Assembly: GCA_039654915.1 (NCBI GenBank)
Contig: CM077600.1
Coordinates: 38,052,492 to 38,116,491 of the forward strand
Direction of reading: 5' to 3'
Origin: Aquilaria yunnanensis
Taxonomy: Eukaryota; Streptophyta; Magnoliopsida; Malvales; Thymelaeaceae
Length of the DNA stretch: 64,000 bases
Shown: piece by piece, positions 63,572 through 64,000 of the stretch
How the letters are laid out: every line of letters starts with the position of its first letter
Numbering within the stretch: position 1 is the first letter of the stretch
Notes under the pieces: generated by a model
Told to the model about the DNA's origin: nothing
Seen by the model: only the letters and a program-made list of their open reading frames with translations
The model's database searches: none
Program-made: the position numbers and the translations under genes

Positions 63572-64000
63572 CCTGCTTTTAATCTCTAATTTATGATCCT
63601 TAATTCCGTATTCCTACGCAATATATGATTGGCATGTTAGAGCACAATTGGATAACAACTAGTGGTTCATCGTAGCTGTTTTTTTTTTTAGATACTGAAT
63701 AGGCAATGTATTTTAGGGCAATTGTTGCTTGCTAATTTTGAATAGTTTCGGATTTTGAGGACTTAAATTCTGTTTGGTTAGTTTGTTGTAGTTTTGAAAG
63801 GTGTAGCCATATATGCTTCAATGAAAAAAAAGCCTAACTGACACAACTACTTTAAACACAAACCCTGCAGGCTCGAAGGGAAGAAAAAGATGACTAGTGT
63901 TGTTTTTAGTGTGCCTTATTTCAATTATTCAAACCAACTAGTGTTGGTTACTTGCTATCTGCTTCATCTATTTTTTTTTAATTATCACTATAGCACTAAA
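63572..64000. other. AT-rich DNA to window end; nothing recognised
   Basis: No gene or clear repeat was seen before the window edge. Confidence 0.5.

Overview
The window is nuclear DNA of a flowering plant. The evidence is an intronless cytosolic HSP70, a two-exon hydroxycinnamoyl transferase (HCT) of lignin biosynthesis, AT-rich intergenic DNA, and dense plant transposon families: CACTA, Mutator-like/Pack-MULE, hAT, Stowaway-like MITEs and tRNA-derived SINEs. No virus, bacterial operon, CRISPR array, rRNA or tRNA gene was seen. The low background GC argues against a grass, but the species cannot be named from sequence alone.

Layout. 1-111 is the end of one CACTA element. 2426-9929 is a complete but dead CACTA element with matching ends, a 3-bp target duplication, two minus-strand transposase pseudogenes, a large ATT microsatellite and an 11-copy 74-bp tandem array. 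10-19 kb is gene-free DNA with a TIR element carrying GC-rich repeats (16070-17416) and three SINE-like sequences. HSP70 lies at 19681-21633 (+) with its own TATA box. 25887-26942 is a Pack-MULE carrying a broken A20/AN1 zinc-finger (stress-associated protein) gene. A small gene for a predicted secreted or membrane-anchored protein (30490-30997, +) converges on HCT (31492-36289, -). The 3.5-kb HCT intron holds several MITEs, and the region upstream of HCT has a cluster of AC/SMRE-type MYB sites. From 38 to 53 kb almost everything is transposon: MULE-like elements at 41873-43628 and 46766-48002, hAT elements, and a nested stack at 48021-53136 in which one TIR element was invaded by two hAT-type elements and one MULE. 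53-64 kb is AT-rich and gene-poor, with several decayed tandem duplications.

Only three loci look like functional host genes: HSP70 (protein folding), HCT (monolignol pathway) and the small uncharacterised gene, whose start codon is uncertain. They are unrelated in pathway. The main interest is transposon biology: gene capture by long-TIR MULEs, nested insertions readable from target-site duplications, and palindrome arrays at CACTA ends. I found no clearly novel biochemical system. All element boundaries, identities and splice sites were read by eye.
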